DNA of 64,000 bases. Origin: Ignavibacteriales bacterium. Lineage in GTDB: Bacteria; Bacteroidota; Ignavibacteria; Ignavibacteriales; Melioribacteraceae. The position numbers were made by a program, and so were the translations under genes. The notes beneath the pieces were generated by a model, which ran no database searches, was not told where the DNA came from, and saw only the letters and a list, made by a program, of their open reading frames with translations. The stretch covers positions 1 to 64,000 of the forward strand of contig JACOUS010000021.1 of the NCBI GenBank assembly GCA_016177735.1. The letters are read 5' to 3'. The first letter of the stretch is position 1; each line of letters opens with the position of its first letter. This document shows, piece after piece, positions 23,803 through 35,100 of the stretch.

Positions 23803-23843
23803 AAAAAAAATTAGGGTAGATAAAGACTGTTTACCTACCCTAA
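23803..23843 (-). terminator. Terminator of the fliS-fliD-flgM operon
   Basis: TTAGGGTAG (23811-23819) pairs with CTACCCTAA (23835-23843), with further inner pairing ATAAA/TTTA. On the minus strand it is followed by eight T, just downstream of the flgM stop. Confidence 0.82.
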
Positions 23844-23866
23844 AAGATCATGTCGGTATGAGATTG

Positions 23867-24121
23867 TTATTTTTGAATTTCTTTGAGAATCGCATCAGCA
23901 ACCTTGCTGATAACTGCATCCGATTCGTAGAACTTGTTTTGAATTTTTTGACTTATTTCTTCAAGCCGCTGCGAGCTTGGGTCGGTTTTTGCCAGACCTT
24001 TAGCTTCAGCAGAAATCTCGATGCTGTCTTTTGCAGACGGAGCGTTTTTGGACTCCTCTTTGCGCATCTGATTTAGGTTTTGTGTAAACCCGCTATTACT
24101 TGAAACTCCTTTTATGTCCAA
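23867..24121 (-). CDS. flgM: FlgM-like anti-sigma-28 factor
   Basis: A protein of 84 residues with the FlgM pattern: a flexible basic N-terminus, then DSIEISAEAKGLAK at about 32-45 and a C-terminal helical half with RLEEISQKIQNKFY and VISKVADAILKEIQ. FlgM binds FliA (encoded at 61309) until the hook is complete and is then exported, releasing late-gene expression. It is the last gene of the fliS-fliD operon, 4 bp after a chaperone-like gene. The sequence is short and divergent, as usual for FlgM. Confidence 0.78.
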   Translation of the reverse strand: MDIKGVSSNSGFTQNLNQMRKEESKNAPSAKDSIEISAEAKGLAKTDPSSQRLEEISQKIQNKFYESDAVISKVADAILKEIQK

Positions 24122-24125
24122 TTTA

Positions 24126-24458
24126 TCACCTTATGTAATTCGCAATTTTTTTCTTGCCGTTTAACCTGGAAATCTCTTTCGCAAGGTAATTCATTTCGGC
24201 TCTAAAGTTCTCAATAATATTATCGTAACTTTTTTCAATTTGTTTAGCTTTCAAAAGCAGTTCCGGTGAATATTTAATAATATTTTCCACGCCGTACTTC
24301 TCTTCAAGGTCCTTTCTGAGGCGCTGAATTACCATCATCGTTTCTAATATAAACTGGAAATTATCATCAAAGTTATTCGTATTTAACAAATTAAGCTGCA
24401 GCTGCACATTATCGAGCAGTTCACTGATGGCGGCGGCTTTATTTTTTAACTCGTTCAT
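24126..24458 (-). CDS. FliT-like flagellar chaperone candidate
   Basis: A protein of 110 residues, almost wholly helical with coiled-coil character: LKNKAAAISELLDNVQLQLN, VIQRLRKDLEEKYG and YDNIIENFRAEMNYLAKEI. Its place between fliD and flgM and its size match FliT, the chaperone that holds FliD before export. No diagnostic motif exists for FliT, so the call rests on position and shape. It could also be a generic flagellar helper protein. Confidence 0.5.
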   Translation of the reverse strand: MNELKNKAAAISELLDNVQLQLNLLNTNNFDDNFQFILETMMVIQRLRKDLEEKYGVENIIKYSPELLLKAKQIEKSYDNIIENFRAEMNYLAKEISRLNGKKKIANYIR

Positions 24459-24477
24459 AATATTACCGGCTTAATTT

Positions 24478-26250
24478 TTAGGATGACGACGTAAACGAGA
24501 AATAACTCTGACTGGAATACAACTGTGCTAATTGCGTTTGTAACTGAATATACCGGCTTCTCAATACTCCAGCACTTTTATCGATTCTTTTCTGTGCAGA
24601 TGTGATGCTGTCCGTTAATGTTGTTATAGTATTGTTATAAGTCTGCTGGGATTTAATTAGATAACCGGAAGAACCGAGATACGGATTCACTTTATCATAA
24701 AGCGAAGCTGCAATACCGTTTGTTGATGTTGTAAATAAAGAAACTACTTCATCAGATTTTGTTTTAACAGCATCTTCAAATGTGGTGGAATTAGATAAAG
24801 TCAGCCCGGAATCAATGTTAAAAGTTATTCCGATTTTGGAAAGACTGTTTAACTGGCTGGATGGGATTCCGCTGACAGTTTTATAAGCGGCATCGTTTAA
24901 TGTAGTTATTAATGAGGATGCCGTCGCATCCCCAAGAAATACGCCGCGAGTTTCGCCGCTGGTTTTGGAATTGCTTTTTATATATGAATAAACATCGTTG
25001 AACTTTGTGATGAAATCTTCAATCTTCTTTTTGATTGTTGCAACATCTTTGGTAACCGATACGTTAACAGTTGTATCGGTAGCTTGCATTATTGAATTTA
25101 ATGTTACGGTTGTGCCGGTAATTAGGTCCGTTATTGTATTCGAATTTCTTTCGATGTTGATGCCGTTAAATTCAAACTTGGAATTAAGAGCGGTTGTTGC
25201 ATAAACGTAACCCGGTGTATCGGCGCCGGATGTATTTTGTACATAACTTGTCCGGCTTGCGCCAAGATTTAATCCGATCGAATTGAGTGCGTTGTTTGAA
25301 GCGGTGTCCGTGAGTGAAGTAATACGGTAATCGTTCCCCGAAGTTTTAGCAGTAAGCGAAAACTGGGATAAACCGGTTGACGGTGTAAAAACGGAAGCCG
25401 TCACAACTCCGGATGCGCCTTTCTCTTTTGTAACTGCATTCAGCCCGAGTTCGGTCAACAATGTTCCGGTATCGCTTTTCAGCGTAACATATTTCGATGT
25501 ATCGTTCACGGTAAAATTCAATTGATAGTTTGAACCGTCAACAACTTTCTGAACTGTTAAACCACCGATATTATTAAGCTGCGTAACGATGCTGTCGATA
25601 ACATCACTGTACGTTCCGGCTGAATAATTAATTGTGGTTTCGGTTCCGCCGATATCAATAACAAACGAACCTGAAGAAGCGGTACTACCGGTAACAGATG
25701 ATGAAGTTATTGCTGCCGTATCGGAATTAACGGCGCTCTGAATTTTCTGCATCACTTTACTGTTCGAGATAACACCCGCCGTAAAATCGGATGCATCAAA
25801 AGTTACCGAAACTTTGCTTGTGTATTCTCCTCCGCTTCCGTCGCCGGTTTTAATTGTAAACTCGTGAGTGCCGGCGGAAGTAATAACCGTAGAAGCATCG
25901 TTTGTATTGAGATCGGATGATAAAACAAGATCATTTTTTGCAAGTTGATTAACGCGCAGAGAGTACGATCCGTCAACTGCACCCGTTGATGATGCAACAG
26001 AAACAAAATTTGTGTTGGATGACGTTCCGGTTTTTGAATAGTAAATTGAACTCGATGCGGAGCTTTTCAGATCTGTTAAAAGTGTCTTTAAAGAATCAAG
26101 CTTGCTGCTGAGTGCAGAATACGACGATACAAGATTTTGATATTTTGTTTTTTTGTTGGTAAGCGGAGTAATCCGTTTACTTTGTTCGGAAGTAATATAA
26201 TCACTAACAAGGCTGTTGATGCTCGATGTTGTTAAGGCATTTGTTGCCAT
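24478..26250 (-). CDS. fliD: Flagellar filament cap protein FliD (HAP2)
   Basis: A protein of 590 residues from the ATG at 26250; the in-frame TTG six bases earlier is rejected. The N-terminal SSINSLVSDYITSEQSKRITPL, then a coiled-coil-like LVSSYSALSSKLDSLKTLL, is the HAP2 N-terminal domain. The middle holds Ser/Thr-rich domains, and the C-terminus (LYDKVNPYLGSSGYLI..., then QKRIDKSAGVLRSRYIQLQTQL) is the HAP2 C-terminal domain that contacts the filament tip. FliD caps the filament so exported flagellin can polymerise. It starts 2 bp after the fliS stop. Confidence 0.93.
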   Translation of the reverse strand: MATNALTTSSINSLVSDYITSEQSKRITPLTNKKTKYQNLVSSYSALSSKLDSLKTLLTDLKSSASSSIYYSKTGTSSNTNFVSVASSTGAVDGSYSLRVNQLAKNDLVLSSDLNTNDASTVITSAGTHEFTIKTGDGSGGEYTSKVSVTFDASDFTAGVISNSKVMQKIQSAVNSDTAAITSSSVTGSTASSGSFVIDIGGTETTINYSAGTYSDVIDSIVTQLNNIGGLTVQKVVDGSNYQLNFTVNDTSKYVTLKSDTGTLLTELGLNAVTKEKGASGVVTASVFTPSTGLSQFSLTAKTSGNDYRITSLTDTASNNALNSIGLNLGASRTSYVQNTSGADTPGYVYATTALNSKFEFNGINIERNSNTITDLITGTTVTLNSIMQATDTTVNVSVTKDVATIKKKIEDFITKFNDVYSYIKSNSKTSGETRGVFLGDATASSLITTLNDAAYKTVSGIPSSQLNSLSKIGITFNIDSGLTLSNSTTFEDAVKTKSDEVVSLFTTSTNGIAASLYDKVNPYLGSSGYLIKSQQTYNNTITTLTDSITSAQKRIDKSAGVLRSRYIQLQTQLAQLYSSQSYFSFTSSS

Positions 26251-26252
26251 TA

Positions 26253-26585
26253 TCAACCCGTATTTTTCATCGAGTTATTCCATGTATCGCGCAGCTCTTT
26301 AAGAATTTTTAAAACAACTCCCGTATTCTGTTTACGCATTTGATCCTGGCAATATTGATAAAGTCTCAAAAGTCCGTTCGAAATTTCTCTTGCCGAAGGA
26401 TCGTCAAAATTGAGGGCGTTAATAAGAACTTGCAATGCCTCGTTCGTTTTTATCATTTCATTTTTTTGACAATTGATAATTGCAAAATCATACACCTTCA
26501 TTATCAACTGCTGGGGCGATGCGTTATTTATCTGATTAACGAGATACGAATTTGTTTTATTCGAATAAGCATTAGCAGTGTACAT
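26253..26585 (-). CDS. fliS: Flagellin export chaperone FliS
   Basis: A protein of 110 residues with the FliS core: an N-terminal YSNKTNSYLVNQINNASPQQ, then LIMKVYDFAIINCQ, LQVLINALNFDD and LLRLYQYCQDQMRK. The four-helix FliS binds the flagellin C-terminus and prevents early polymerisation. FliS also sequesters or releases flagellin in the FliW-CsrA circuit, encoded at 47992-48621. It follows the flagellin terminator and precedes fliD by 2 bp. Confidence 0.92.
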   Translation of the reverse strand: MYTANAYSNKTNSYLVNQINNASPQQLIMKVYDFAIINCQKNEMIKTNEALQVLINALNFDDPSAREISNGLLRLYQYCQDQMRKQNTGVVLKILKELRDTWNNSMKNTG

Positions 26586-26607
26586 ATTTCACAATAATTT
26601 AGTTTAT

Positions 26608-26637
26608 AAAAAAAGCCCCCCGATTAAAACCGGGGGG
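26608..26637 (-). terminator. Flagellin terminator
   Basis: CCCCCCG (26616-26622) pairs with CGGGGGG (26631-26637). On the minus strand the stem is followed by seven T. It separates flagellin from fliS, so filament mRNA would end here. Confidence 0.9.
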
Positions 26638-26653
26638 ATGGATCAACTCTCAA

Positions 26654-27484
26654 TTAACGGAAAAGACTGAGTATCTGTTGAGGTGCTGAATTCATTTGAG
26701 AAAGCATTGCAGTAGCAATCTGGTTCATGATTGAGCCTTTGGTTGCATTCAATTGCTCCTCTGCGGCATCGGCATCAAATATGTTGCTGATTGTTGCAGT
26801 GTTGTTGGCAATTGCAGCGGTCAGGTATTCTTCTCTTGAATCGAGTGTCTGTGAAAGGTTACCGATTCTTCCGAGAGCAGAACGAACGTTTGTAGCAACA
26901 GTTGTTGTATCATAATCATTAACTGTTGCGTCTGCTGTACATTGCAAGTTGCTTGTACCGATTGCAGTCGCTAATGTTGATGTAGAGAGATATGAAGAGC
27001 TACCAAAATCTACAGAGAATGCTGCACCGCTAACATCAAATGATGCAGAACTTAATGCTGTTGAACCGTCGGTGCTTGCCAATAATTGTGTACCGTTGAT
27101 GTTTGTGTTCTTCAAGATAGAATCGATTTCTGCTGCAAGAACTCTAATATCTTTTGCAATAGCGGCAGAATCTTTCAACGGGTCGTCGGCGTCAACTTGT
27201 TTTGCTTTGATCTGGTTCAATTTATCGTTAACCTGCTGAAGAGCTGATTCTGCTGTTGACAGATAGTTCTTTGCAGAAGAAATATTGGTAAGCTGTGACT
27301 TTTGTGTTAAGGTCTGAGCTTCCAATTTTTTACCAACGCTGTATCCCGATGTATCATCGGCTGCGCTGTTGATTCTTTTACCGGTTGCTAAACGAAGTTG
27401 TGCCTTTTCTGTTTGTGCATTAACTTTTGCCAATGCGTTATAAGCTTGTAAAGCACCAATATTTGTGTTAACTGAGAATGACAT
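26654..27484 (-). CDS. fliC: Flagellin
   Basis: A protein of 276 residues from the ATG at 27484 (GGAGG at 27490-27494); the in-frame ATG at 27496 precedes the Shine-Dalgarno sequence and is rejected. The N-terminal SFSVNTNIGALQAYNAL and LRLATGKRINSAADDTSGYS, and the C-terminal MNQIATAMLSQMNSAPQQIL, then SLFR, are the conserved D0/D1 helices. The variable centre (about 140-200) is short and Ser/Thr-rich, a plausible site for glycans made by the adjacent island. Flagellin is the filament subunit. It has its own sigma-28 promoter and a leader hairpin suited to CsrA control. Confidence 0.95.
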   Translation of the reverse strand: MSFSVNTNIGALQAYNALAKVNAQTEKAQLRLATGKRINSAADDTSGYSVGKKLEAQTLTQKSQLTNISSAKNYLSTAESALQQVNDKLNQIKAKQVDADDPLKDSAAIAKDIRVLAAEIDSILKNTNINGTQLLASTDGSTALSSASFDVSGAAFSVDFGSSSYLSTSTLATAIGTSNLQCTADATVNDYDTTTVATNVRSALGRIGNLSQTLDSREEYLTAAIANNTATISNIFDADAAEEQLNATKGSIMNQIATAMLSQMNSAPQQILSLFR

Positions 27485-27489
27485 AACTA

Positions 27490-27530
27490 CCTCCATGTGT
27501 TTTTATTTTTCCCCAAGCTTCCTTGCTTGG
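27490..27530 (-). promoter_or_regulatory. Predicted CsrA-binding leader of flagellin mRNA
   Basis: On the minus strand CCAAGC-AAGGAA-GCTTGG (27530-27513) forms a 6-bp hairpin with GGA in the loop, the preferred CsrA site. A second GGA lies in the Shine-Dalgarno sequence GGAGG (27494-27490), 17-20 bases downstream. Two such sites in this arrangement repress hag translation in Bacillus subtilis until FliW removes CsrA. Confidence 0.75.
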
Positions 27531-27561
27531 CGTTGTTTATGAGATTTATTTCTCAATTATA

Positions 27562-27588
27562 TTATCGGTGAGAGGCTAATAAAGTTTA
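27562..27588 (-). promoter_or_regulatory. Sigma-28 promoter of flagellin
   Basis: On the minus strand TAAACTTT, 11 bases, ACCGATAA, differing from the FliA consensus at one base in each box and with exact spacing. It starts about 20 bp after the stop of the upstream glycosyltransferase gene and gives a leader of about 70 bases that includes the CsrA-type hairpin. Confidence 0.88.
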
Positions 27589-27607
27589 GTGGATTTTGAA
27601 TTTGATT

Positions 27608-29113
27608 TTACAGCCCGAGCAGTTTTTTTATAGATGTGATCTTGTGCAATACTGATTCCGGTACGTTTGAAATTGCTTCAAGCTTTTGAAGGTAGTAAAT
27701 AATTTTTCCTGAGTCGCCAAGTTGAACCGCGCAAGAAATTAAGAAGAGGTAACCACCGGCGTCCAACAATTCAATATTGTTTTCCAGCAAAAGCATTGCG
27801 TCTTTGGCACGGTTTTCTTCCGCAAGAATGTTTGCTCTAAGTTTCAGCACATCAATCATCTGCGGATATTTTTCCAACAGAAATTTTGAAAGCTCTTCCC
27901 TCTGATGATTATCTTTTGATGCCGCAACAAGAGATGTAAAAAGAGAAATATTTTTGTCGTTCGTTGTTTCTCTAAACAATTTGACTTCCATCGGATCGAG
28001 AGATAATCCGCCCAAAAGTTTTTGTATGATTTTTATTCTTAACTCTGAATCAGCCGGATATTCTTTTTGATAAAACGATAACAACTTTTCTACAAAGTGC
28101 TTAACACCGTCAATCGATTTGGAAAGTAAACCGAGTGAAATGCCGTAAAAAATTATTTCTTCCTCATCAACAAGGCATGAAAGTTCGCTCTCTATCTGGA
28201 GATTGCTTTGTTTTGAGTTGAGCGCAAGAGAATTTTTACATTCGGTTAACGAGGCAGCTAAACTTCCCTTTTGCAGTTTAATCTTCGAACTTAGGTACGA
28301 GGCGTAAGGATTATTGGAATTTATCAACCGCGACTGCTCAATACTTTTTTCTGCCTCTGTCCCCTTTCCTATCGAATGATAGATGAATGCCATCGAAGTA
28401 TAACTATCGGCGCGCAATGTTTTATTCAATCTTTTGTCATCAGAAGAAATTTTGAAATAGTGAAGAGCTTGTTCGTATTCATCGATAATAGTATAAGTGT
28501 TTCCAAGTTGGTAAGCGTCATACGGATGTTTATCCCGTTCAAATTGATTTAGCAGTATCGCCAAATTTCTTTCGGCTTTTTTCTTTTTCCCATCGGTAGG
28601 TATATTATAACCAACATGATCAATTACAATCGAGCAATTAATCAACTTGTACTTATTTTCAATTAATGACGGAACAATCTGTTCATGCACTTTACCGGTA
28701 AATTTTATTTCGGGCTGATTTCTAAACAAGCGTGTATTGCGCATTACATTTGTTCGTCCGGTATAAGTATCAATGTTGTTAACCACACAGTAGTAACCAA
28801 GTTTCTGATCTCCAGAAATTATTTTTTTTAATTCATCATGCGAAGATTTTACCAACCGCTCATCCGCATCAAGGTATAAAATCCAATCACCGGTAGATTG
28901 TTCGAGTGCAAAATTGCGCGCTGCGGAAAAATCATTAATCCAATCAAAGTGAAAAATTTTTGCATTATATACTTGCGCGATCTCAATAGTTGAATCAGTC
29001 GAGCCGGTATCTACAATCACAATTTCATCAACAACATCTTTAACGGATTCAAGGCAATCGCGAAGATATTTTTCTTCGTTCTTAACAATCATTGAAAGCG
29101 TAATGGCTGGCAT
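27608..29113 (-). CDS. GT2 glycosyltransferase with TPR repeats
   Basis: A protein of 501 residues. The N-terminal GT-A domain has TLSMIVKNEEKYLRDCLES, VVDEIVIVDTGSTDST and the LYLDADERL metal-binding DxD. From about 185 to the end, helix pairs with TPR-like spacing (YDAYQLGNTYTIIDEYEQAL and repeats) form a protein-binding platform. The layout resembles O-GlcNAc-type and other protein glycosyltransferases that recognise a protein acceptor. It follows the giant transferase gene by 2 bp and precedes the flagellin promoter, so flagellin is the likely acceptor; that is inference from position. Confidence 0.88.
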   Translation of the reverse strand: MPAITLSMIVKNEEKYLRDCLESVKDVVDEIVIVDTGSTDSTIEIAQVYNAKIFHFDWINDFSAARNFALEQSTGDWILYLDADERLVKSSHDELKKIISGDQKLGYYCVVNNIDTYTGRTNVMRNTRLFRNQPEIKFTGKVHEQIVPSLIENKYKLINCSIVIDHVGYNIPTDGKKKKAERNLAILLNQFERDKHPYDAYQLGNTYTIIDEYEQALHYFKISSDDKRLNKTLRADSYTSMAFIYHSIGKGTEAEKSIEQSRLINSNNPYASYLSSKIKLQKGSLAASLTECKNSLALNSKQSNLQIESELSCLVDEEEIIFYGISLGLLSKSIDGVKHFVEKLLSFYQKEYPADSELRIKIIQKLLGGLSLDPMEVKLFRETTNDKNISLFTSLVAASKDNHQREELSKFLLEKYPQMIDVLKLRANILAEENRAKDAMLLLENNIELLDAGGYLFLISCAVQLGDSGKIIYYLQKLEAISNVPESVLHKITSIKKLLGL

Positions 29114-29115
29114 AA

Positions 29116-32100
29116 TTACTCGACAAGCGATGTATGATTGATTTCGTAACCGAGCAGTTCGTTTACGCTGGATAGTTTTTGCTGTGCTTCCAAATTTTGC
29201 GGATCATTTTTCAATGCCCACTCGTACATCGCTTTGGCATTTTCAAATTGATTTTCAGCAAGCAATACATCCCCTAATCCCAAACATGCCGAGCTGGAAT
29301 CAGGCGAGTAATTCAATTGTTGTTCAAAATAATTTTTTGCTTTCTGAATGTCATTCAATGCGAAACTTAATTTGCCGGCAAGCCCCAGTAATTCCGAAAT
29401 ATCGATGTCGGCAGTGTCTGCTTCAAACATCTCGATTGCATTTTCTATACTGATTAAAGCAAGCTCTAAATTATTCCCTTCGAGATAAAATTTTGCTTCC
29501 TCTATAAAATCGTTCAAACTGCCGGCAGACTTATCAATTTGAATGTTGTTTAAGTGAAGATCCAAATCCGCCCGTGTAAAATTTTGGTATTTGTTCAAAA
29601 GTTTTTGAACATTCTTGGAATCAAATTCAATAGTGAGCAGTTTTTGATATGCTTCGATATAGCGGCTGACTGAATTATATTCCGAATATTCAATTGAAGT
29701 GAGCAGACCTTTTTCCAAAACATCATTCAAAGGAATTTTTTTATAGAATATTTCAGCAATACGCCTCGAGAGTTCTGTTACATTGCCGTAATCGATAAGA
29801 AATGAATTATACCCGTCGAAGCAGAAACTTTCGGCGCCCATATTTTTTGTTGTAATTGTTGGAGTGCCGCAAGCCATCGCTTCCAAAAGCGGCAATGAAA
29901 ATCCTTCATACCACGAAGTGCATGCAACAAGGCTTACCTTCCGTATAAGTTCCGCTATTTCGGTGCTGGTTTGTTTTGTTTTCAATTCGATCACACAATT
30001 AAGCTCTTTCTGTAGCTGCTCTACCATCTCTTCCGAATCTTCTATTTCGGAGCCAAAGATTAAATAAAGTTTTAACCCGCTGATGTTCAATTGCGAATTC
30101 TGCAAAGTTCTAATCGCTTGTGATAAAAAGAGCAAACCCTTCAGCAGATATTTCGGATTACCAATAAACACGATTGATTTCTCGCGTTTCATGTAGTCAA
30201 AATTTGGATAAAATATTTTATGATCAACTCCGTTCGGAACGTATTCGGTTTCTCTATCAAATTTTTCTTTGAACAACTCCGAGAGATGTTTGGAGACAAC
30301 AATATTTTTGACCGGAACTGCATGAAGTTTTGTGAGGAGATGCTTATCGCTTCTAAGTTCTTCGTAAGTAACTCCGTAATGATATCCTTCGTACCCCTGA
30401 CAAATATGAACAATCTTTTCAAGCGGCGCATGATTTAACATCATCGGTAAATCAAAAATGCTGAACACAATGAATAAATCATACTTGTTGTTTTCGATCA
30501 GCTGTCCATCCTTCAGCTGAATATACTTAACATCCACATGAGTCCAAGCCGGTTTTACAGCGTAAGAGTAAACGACTACACCAATACCAAAATTCTTAAG
30601 CCATTCAATATGTTTAAATAACACTTTGGTGCCGCCGCCGATTACGGAAGCGTCCGCAATAAAAAACGCAACACATCTCGATGAAACTGCCGCGCTTGAT
30701 TTTGCAGCAGTCTGGTTAAACGCTATCAGGTCTTTATCCAAATCGATATCATCATATTTGTAGCCGGTTTTACAAGAAGGGCAGATAAAATTACTTTCGG
30801 AATTAGATTTCTCCATCTTGCTTATAAAATTTATTCGAACATGTCCGCCGCATTCAGAGCATTTGAATTTCATTTTATGCAAGACGGAGCTTGAATATAC
30901 TTTGCTCGGCTTGATATCCCATGAAATAATATCCTTCGGATCCAACTGTTTATAAATTTGATTTTCCGGGAAGCCAATCAAACGCGGCACAAACTTGCTG
31001 TAATTTTTTAGATCATCTGCATTGGTTTTCAAAATCTTATCAAAATAAATTTCGACTGCCATTGCATTTTTTTGATCCCCTTCTTTTATCAGTTTTTCAA
31101 CGTAAGTCATACCTTCTTTTACCAAATCATAACCGCTATCATCATGAGCTTTCTTCGAGAGAAATTTTTTGAGCAGCGGCTTTACATCAGGATGTATCAG
31201 CTCCTTTAAGTAGAAATTTACAATCTCCTCAATCTTGCGCATGATAGCATTGCGAAGCGAAGGCTGCTGCTTACCAACCCATGCTAACATTTTCTCAATC
31301 AGTACCGATGTAAAACCGCACTTGTACAAAAATGCATTATCCTTTGTTGTTACATAGATAACTTCATTTATGGCAAGAAGAATATGCTGATCAATCGTCA
31401 GGTCCAACAAAGGGAAAAGTTTTTCAAAAGAATTCTGATTCAAAAACTTGTACAGTGCACGTGTTGAATCGAGTACACCGCCTTCTATAAATGAGTTGGT
31501 TGTTTGCCCCGGATGAATTCTTGTTGTGCATGTTCTATTATCAATAAACACCGATTCGTACTGTGCAGATATTCTAAGCCACATATCAAAATCTTGCCCT
31601 TGCCGCAGATTTTCATTAAACAAACCAACATTGTCAAATACGGATTTATGAATTGCGATAGAATTACCATGAACATAATTTGCCCAGAAAAAACGCGTTA
31701 CTTGAAATTCTCTTTCAAAAGGTTCAAGCCATGTTCCGGTTTTTATTTTTTGTCCGGTTTGCTGTAAATAAATAAACCAATGACTCGTAAAGAATTTTAT
31801 TTCAGGAAACTGAGCAATGGCTTTGTAATGGATTTCAAGTTTATTCGGCTCGAACCAATCATCGGATGAGAGCCAGCAGAACCATTCTCCTTTTGCGTTT
31901 TTTATTCCGGCATTTAATGCCGATGAAACACCACCGTTTTCTTTGTGAATCGCTTTAAATCTTTTATCAAGCGATAAATATTTTGCAATTACCTCTTTTG
32001 TATTATCGGTGCTTCCGTCATTTACGATTATCGCTTCCCAATTCGTAAAAGTCTGCGCAAGCAGTGTGTCCAATGCCTCGCCGAGATATTGGTCGTGATT

Positions 32101-35100
32101 ATAAACCGGAACAATAACAGAAAAGAACGGAGGTCTTTCAACTGCCGGTTTAAGCTTTTTCTGTTCGGCAAAAAATCTTGCCATAGAAATCAAAGTTTTC
32201 CACTTTTCAACCATTCCGTTAATTGTTAATTTTTTCTCGAACATCATTTCGCGCGGAGAATATTTTTTTTCTAGAACTTCCGATAAACCCTTTTCGAAAT
32301 CATCCCCAAAATATCCTACACACGCGCGTTCTTCTTCCATAAAATCTGCAAAGATGCCGGTGTTATGCATTATAACCGGAAGATTACAAAAACATGCTTC
32401 AATTGCCGCGAGGCATTGTGTTTCTACCGGTGAACCGAGTATAAAGAAATCGGCACAGTTCAACAACTTTGCAAGTTTAGTTTGATCAATTCTGTTAAAA
32501 GTTCTGCAATTCTTTTTTTCATATTGTTTGTTATCCTTCGATACGATAATCCAGAATATTTCATCGTGATTATCAATTACCTTTTTAACATTCTCCCATC
32601 CTTTTACTTCACTCAAATCACCGACAAATATTCCGACCTTTGAATTCGGAATATTGAACTCACTCCGCACAATTTTTTTATCGAGAGGGCGAAACAAATC
32701 ATCGTCAACGCCAATCGGAATTATTTCAAAATTATATTCAGGATACGACGCGGCGGTAATCTTCGAATTTGTAACTAAGAGATCTGCATGTTTAATATTA
32801 ACTTCTTGCTGAAATGATTTTCTGCCCATCGCTCTCAAATTATCTTGCAAGTAAAGAATCGTAAAATGATCATTATCGATTAAATCAATAAACGTAGCAT
32901 TCTGAACTACCACAGCATTTTCGGGACAATTTTCTTTTAAGTGCTTTCTGGCTTCCACCTCAAAATTTTTTGTAACATGAAGCGAATCCATATCAACGCC
33001 AACCGCATTCGGCAGATTAGAAAGTAGGAAGCCCCACATTGTTTTTTCGCCCATTCTGCCAAGCAAATAATCATTACAGATTATGGTGCGTACTTCATTA
33101 TGCTGCGATTCAACCGTTCCGGCAGAGTCCATCTCTCCGCATTGGAAATGATAGACAACAGAATCGTAAGTTGTTGTATGTTGTATGCCGATACTTGTTA
33201 ACTTTTGCATTAACACAACATCACCGCTAACGCAAGCCTCTCCTTTTTTCGCAATCGCCGGATTAAAAATTTCTGTCCCGGGAATAACGTTCCCTTCAGG
33301 GTAACCGCCGGCTTTTACAAAATCATCTTTTCTAATTAAGAGAGGCATGAAGAGTCCGCCGTTTACAAGATTTTCTTCGCTGATAGTTTTAGCAAATTCT
33401 TGAAATGCAATTTCATCGTAATCATTAACAGTTCTGCCGAAATTTTTACTTACGGCATGATCACCAGAAAGTAATTTACCCGATTCAACTAGCCGCGAAG
33501 CGACACAGTTATTGCCGCTAATTTTACCGAAAAGATTTTCGACCCAATTTTCTGAAAACGCCATGTCGCTGTTAATGAACAACAAGTAATCGCCTTTTGC
33601 TTTTTCGGCGGCATAATTCCACGCACGGTAAACATTATTGATATACCATTCTTTTCTTTGTTCGGACGAATTATTCCAAACATAATTAGGAATGTAATTT
33701 TCATTGAGATAACGGAGAACTTCTTCGTTTGCATCGTTCGCCACAAAGTAAAATTCTTTATCGCGAAGGTCGGTGTATTTTAAAACTTGTTCATAAACAA
33801 ACTTGAGCCAGTCAGTACTTTTATAAATTAAACATACAATCGAAATTCTCGGCTTGAAGACTTCGTCTTTATAATCATCAAGACTCGCCAAAGCTTCATT
33901 AAAGCCGCGTTGAAAAGGTTTATCATCATCAATGTACAATCCAGCCGGGAACAGTTTTTCATCTACTTTTTCAAGAGTGAGCGTTTTTTCGTCAAGCAGT
34001 CTTTCCAATGCCCAGCCGGTTTGACCGTGTGAACGGTAAACAAGATATTTGAATGCAAGCGAACGGTCGGATGCAAATCCGTAATGAATCACCCCAACAT
34101 TGTTTGTTCTTTCAATTTTCGAGATTGAATGCGGATACTGCTGCTGATGCAAACCGGGTCCAGAATCTTTGAATCCAAGTTCGGGAGTAACCCGCCACAG
34201 ACGAACGAACCATCCGAGATCATAAGAATTGTCAATTCGTTTCCACGAATGACTTCTCCACAAATTTATTTCATGGAGGCTGATCCCATCGATATTATTT
34301 TCATCTGCATACTTGCAGAGTTTGTGCAATTCGATATTTGCATTCGCAGTTAAAACTTCATCTGCATCGAGCCACAAAATAAAATCCGGCTCAAGTTTAA
34401 GCGCGTATTCAAGGAGAATTTTTTTATGGTTCACTTCATTCTTAAAATCATTTTCTCCGGCACGTAAAGTAAATATCGCTTTGTCGAGCATGTACTCGTA
34501 GCTTCCATCCGTACTCCCGTCATCGTAAACAACAAGCCCGTCGCAAACCGGTTCAATAAATTTCCAGAAGCGTTCTAAATTTTCTTTTCTGATTTCATTA
34601 TAAACTTGAGTAATGCAGACAATTTTATATCGGCTCGCTTGGTTTTTTCCTTCGTCAACAACGGCAATTTCATTTGTATTACTGTTGTTGAGATAAACAT
34701 CGTTAATCCATAATGAATCGTATTGTAAACGACCGGGTTGAATTGGAAAGCTTGTTAATTCAAGCAAAGAAAATCCTTTTTCTTCCAGATACTTTACAAC
34801 TTCGTTGTGAAGTTTTTGTCCCTCGAAGAATGGATATGATTCGGATTCAAGATGCATAATTTTTACGGTAGAGAGTAAACCGCCCATTCCTTCTAAAACT
34901 TCTATTGCTGCACCTTCAACATCAATCTTCATCATATCAACTTTTTCGATATTGTATTTTTTAGCAAGCGTCTCAAAGCGGTATGAAGGCAATTTAATTA
35001 CTTCGTTACCGTATTCATTGCCTCGATTAAAAATGCTGTGGATGCCGTTAATTTTTTTCTTATAGAAATCGACTTCACCATCTCTATCGGAAATAACTGC

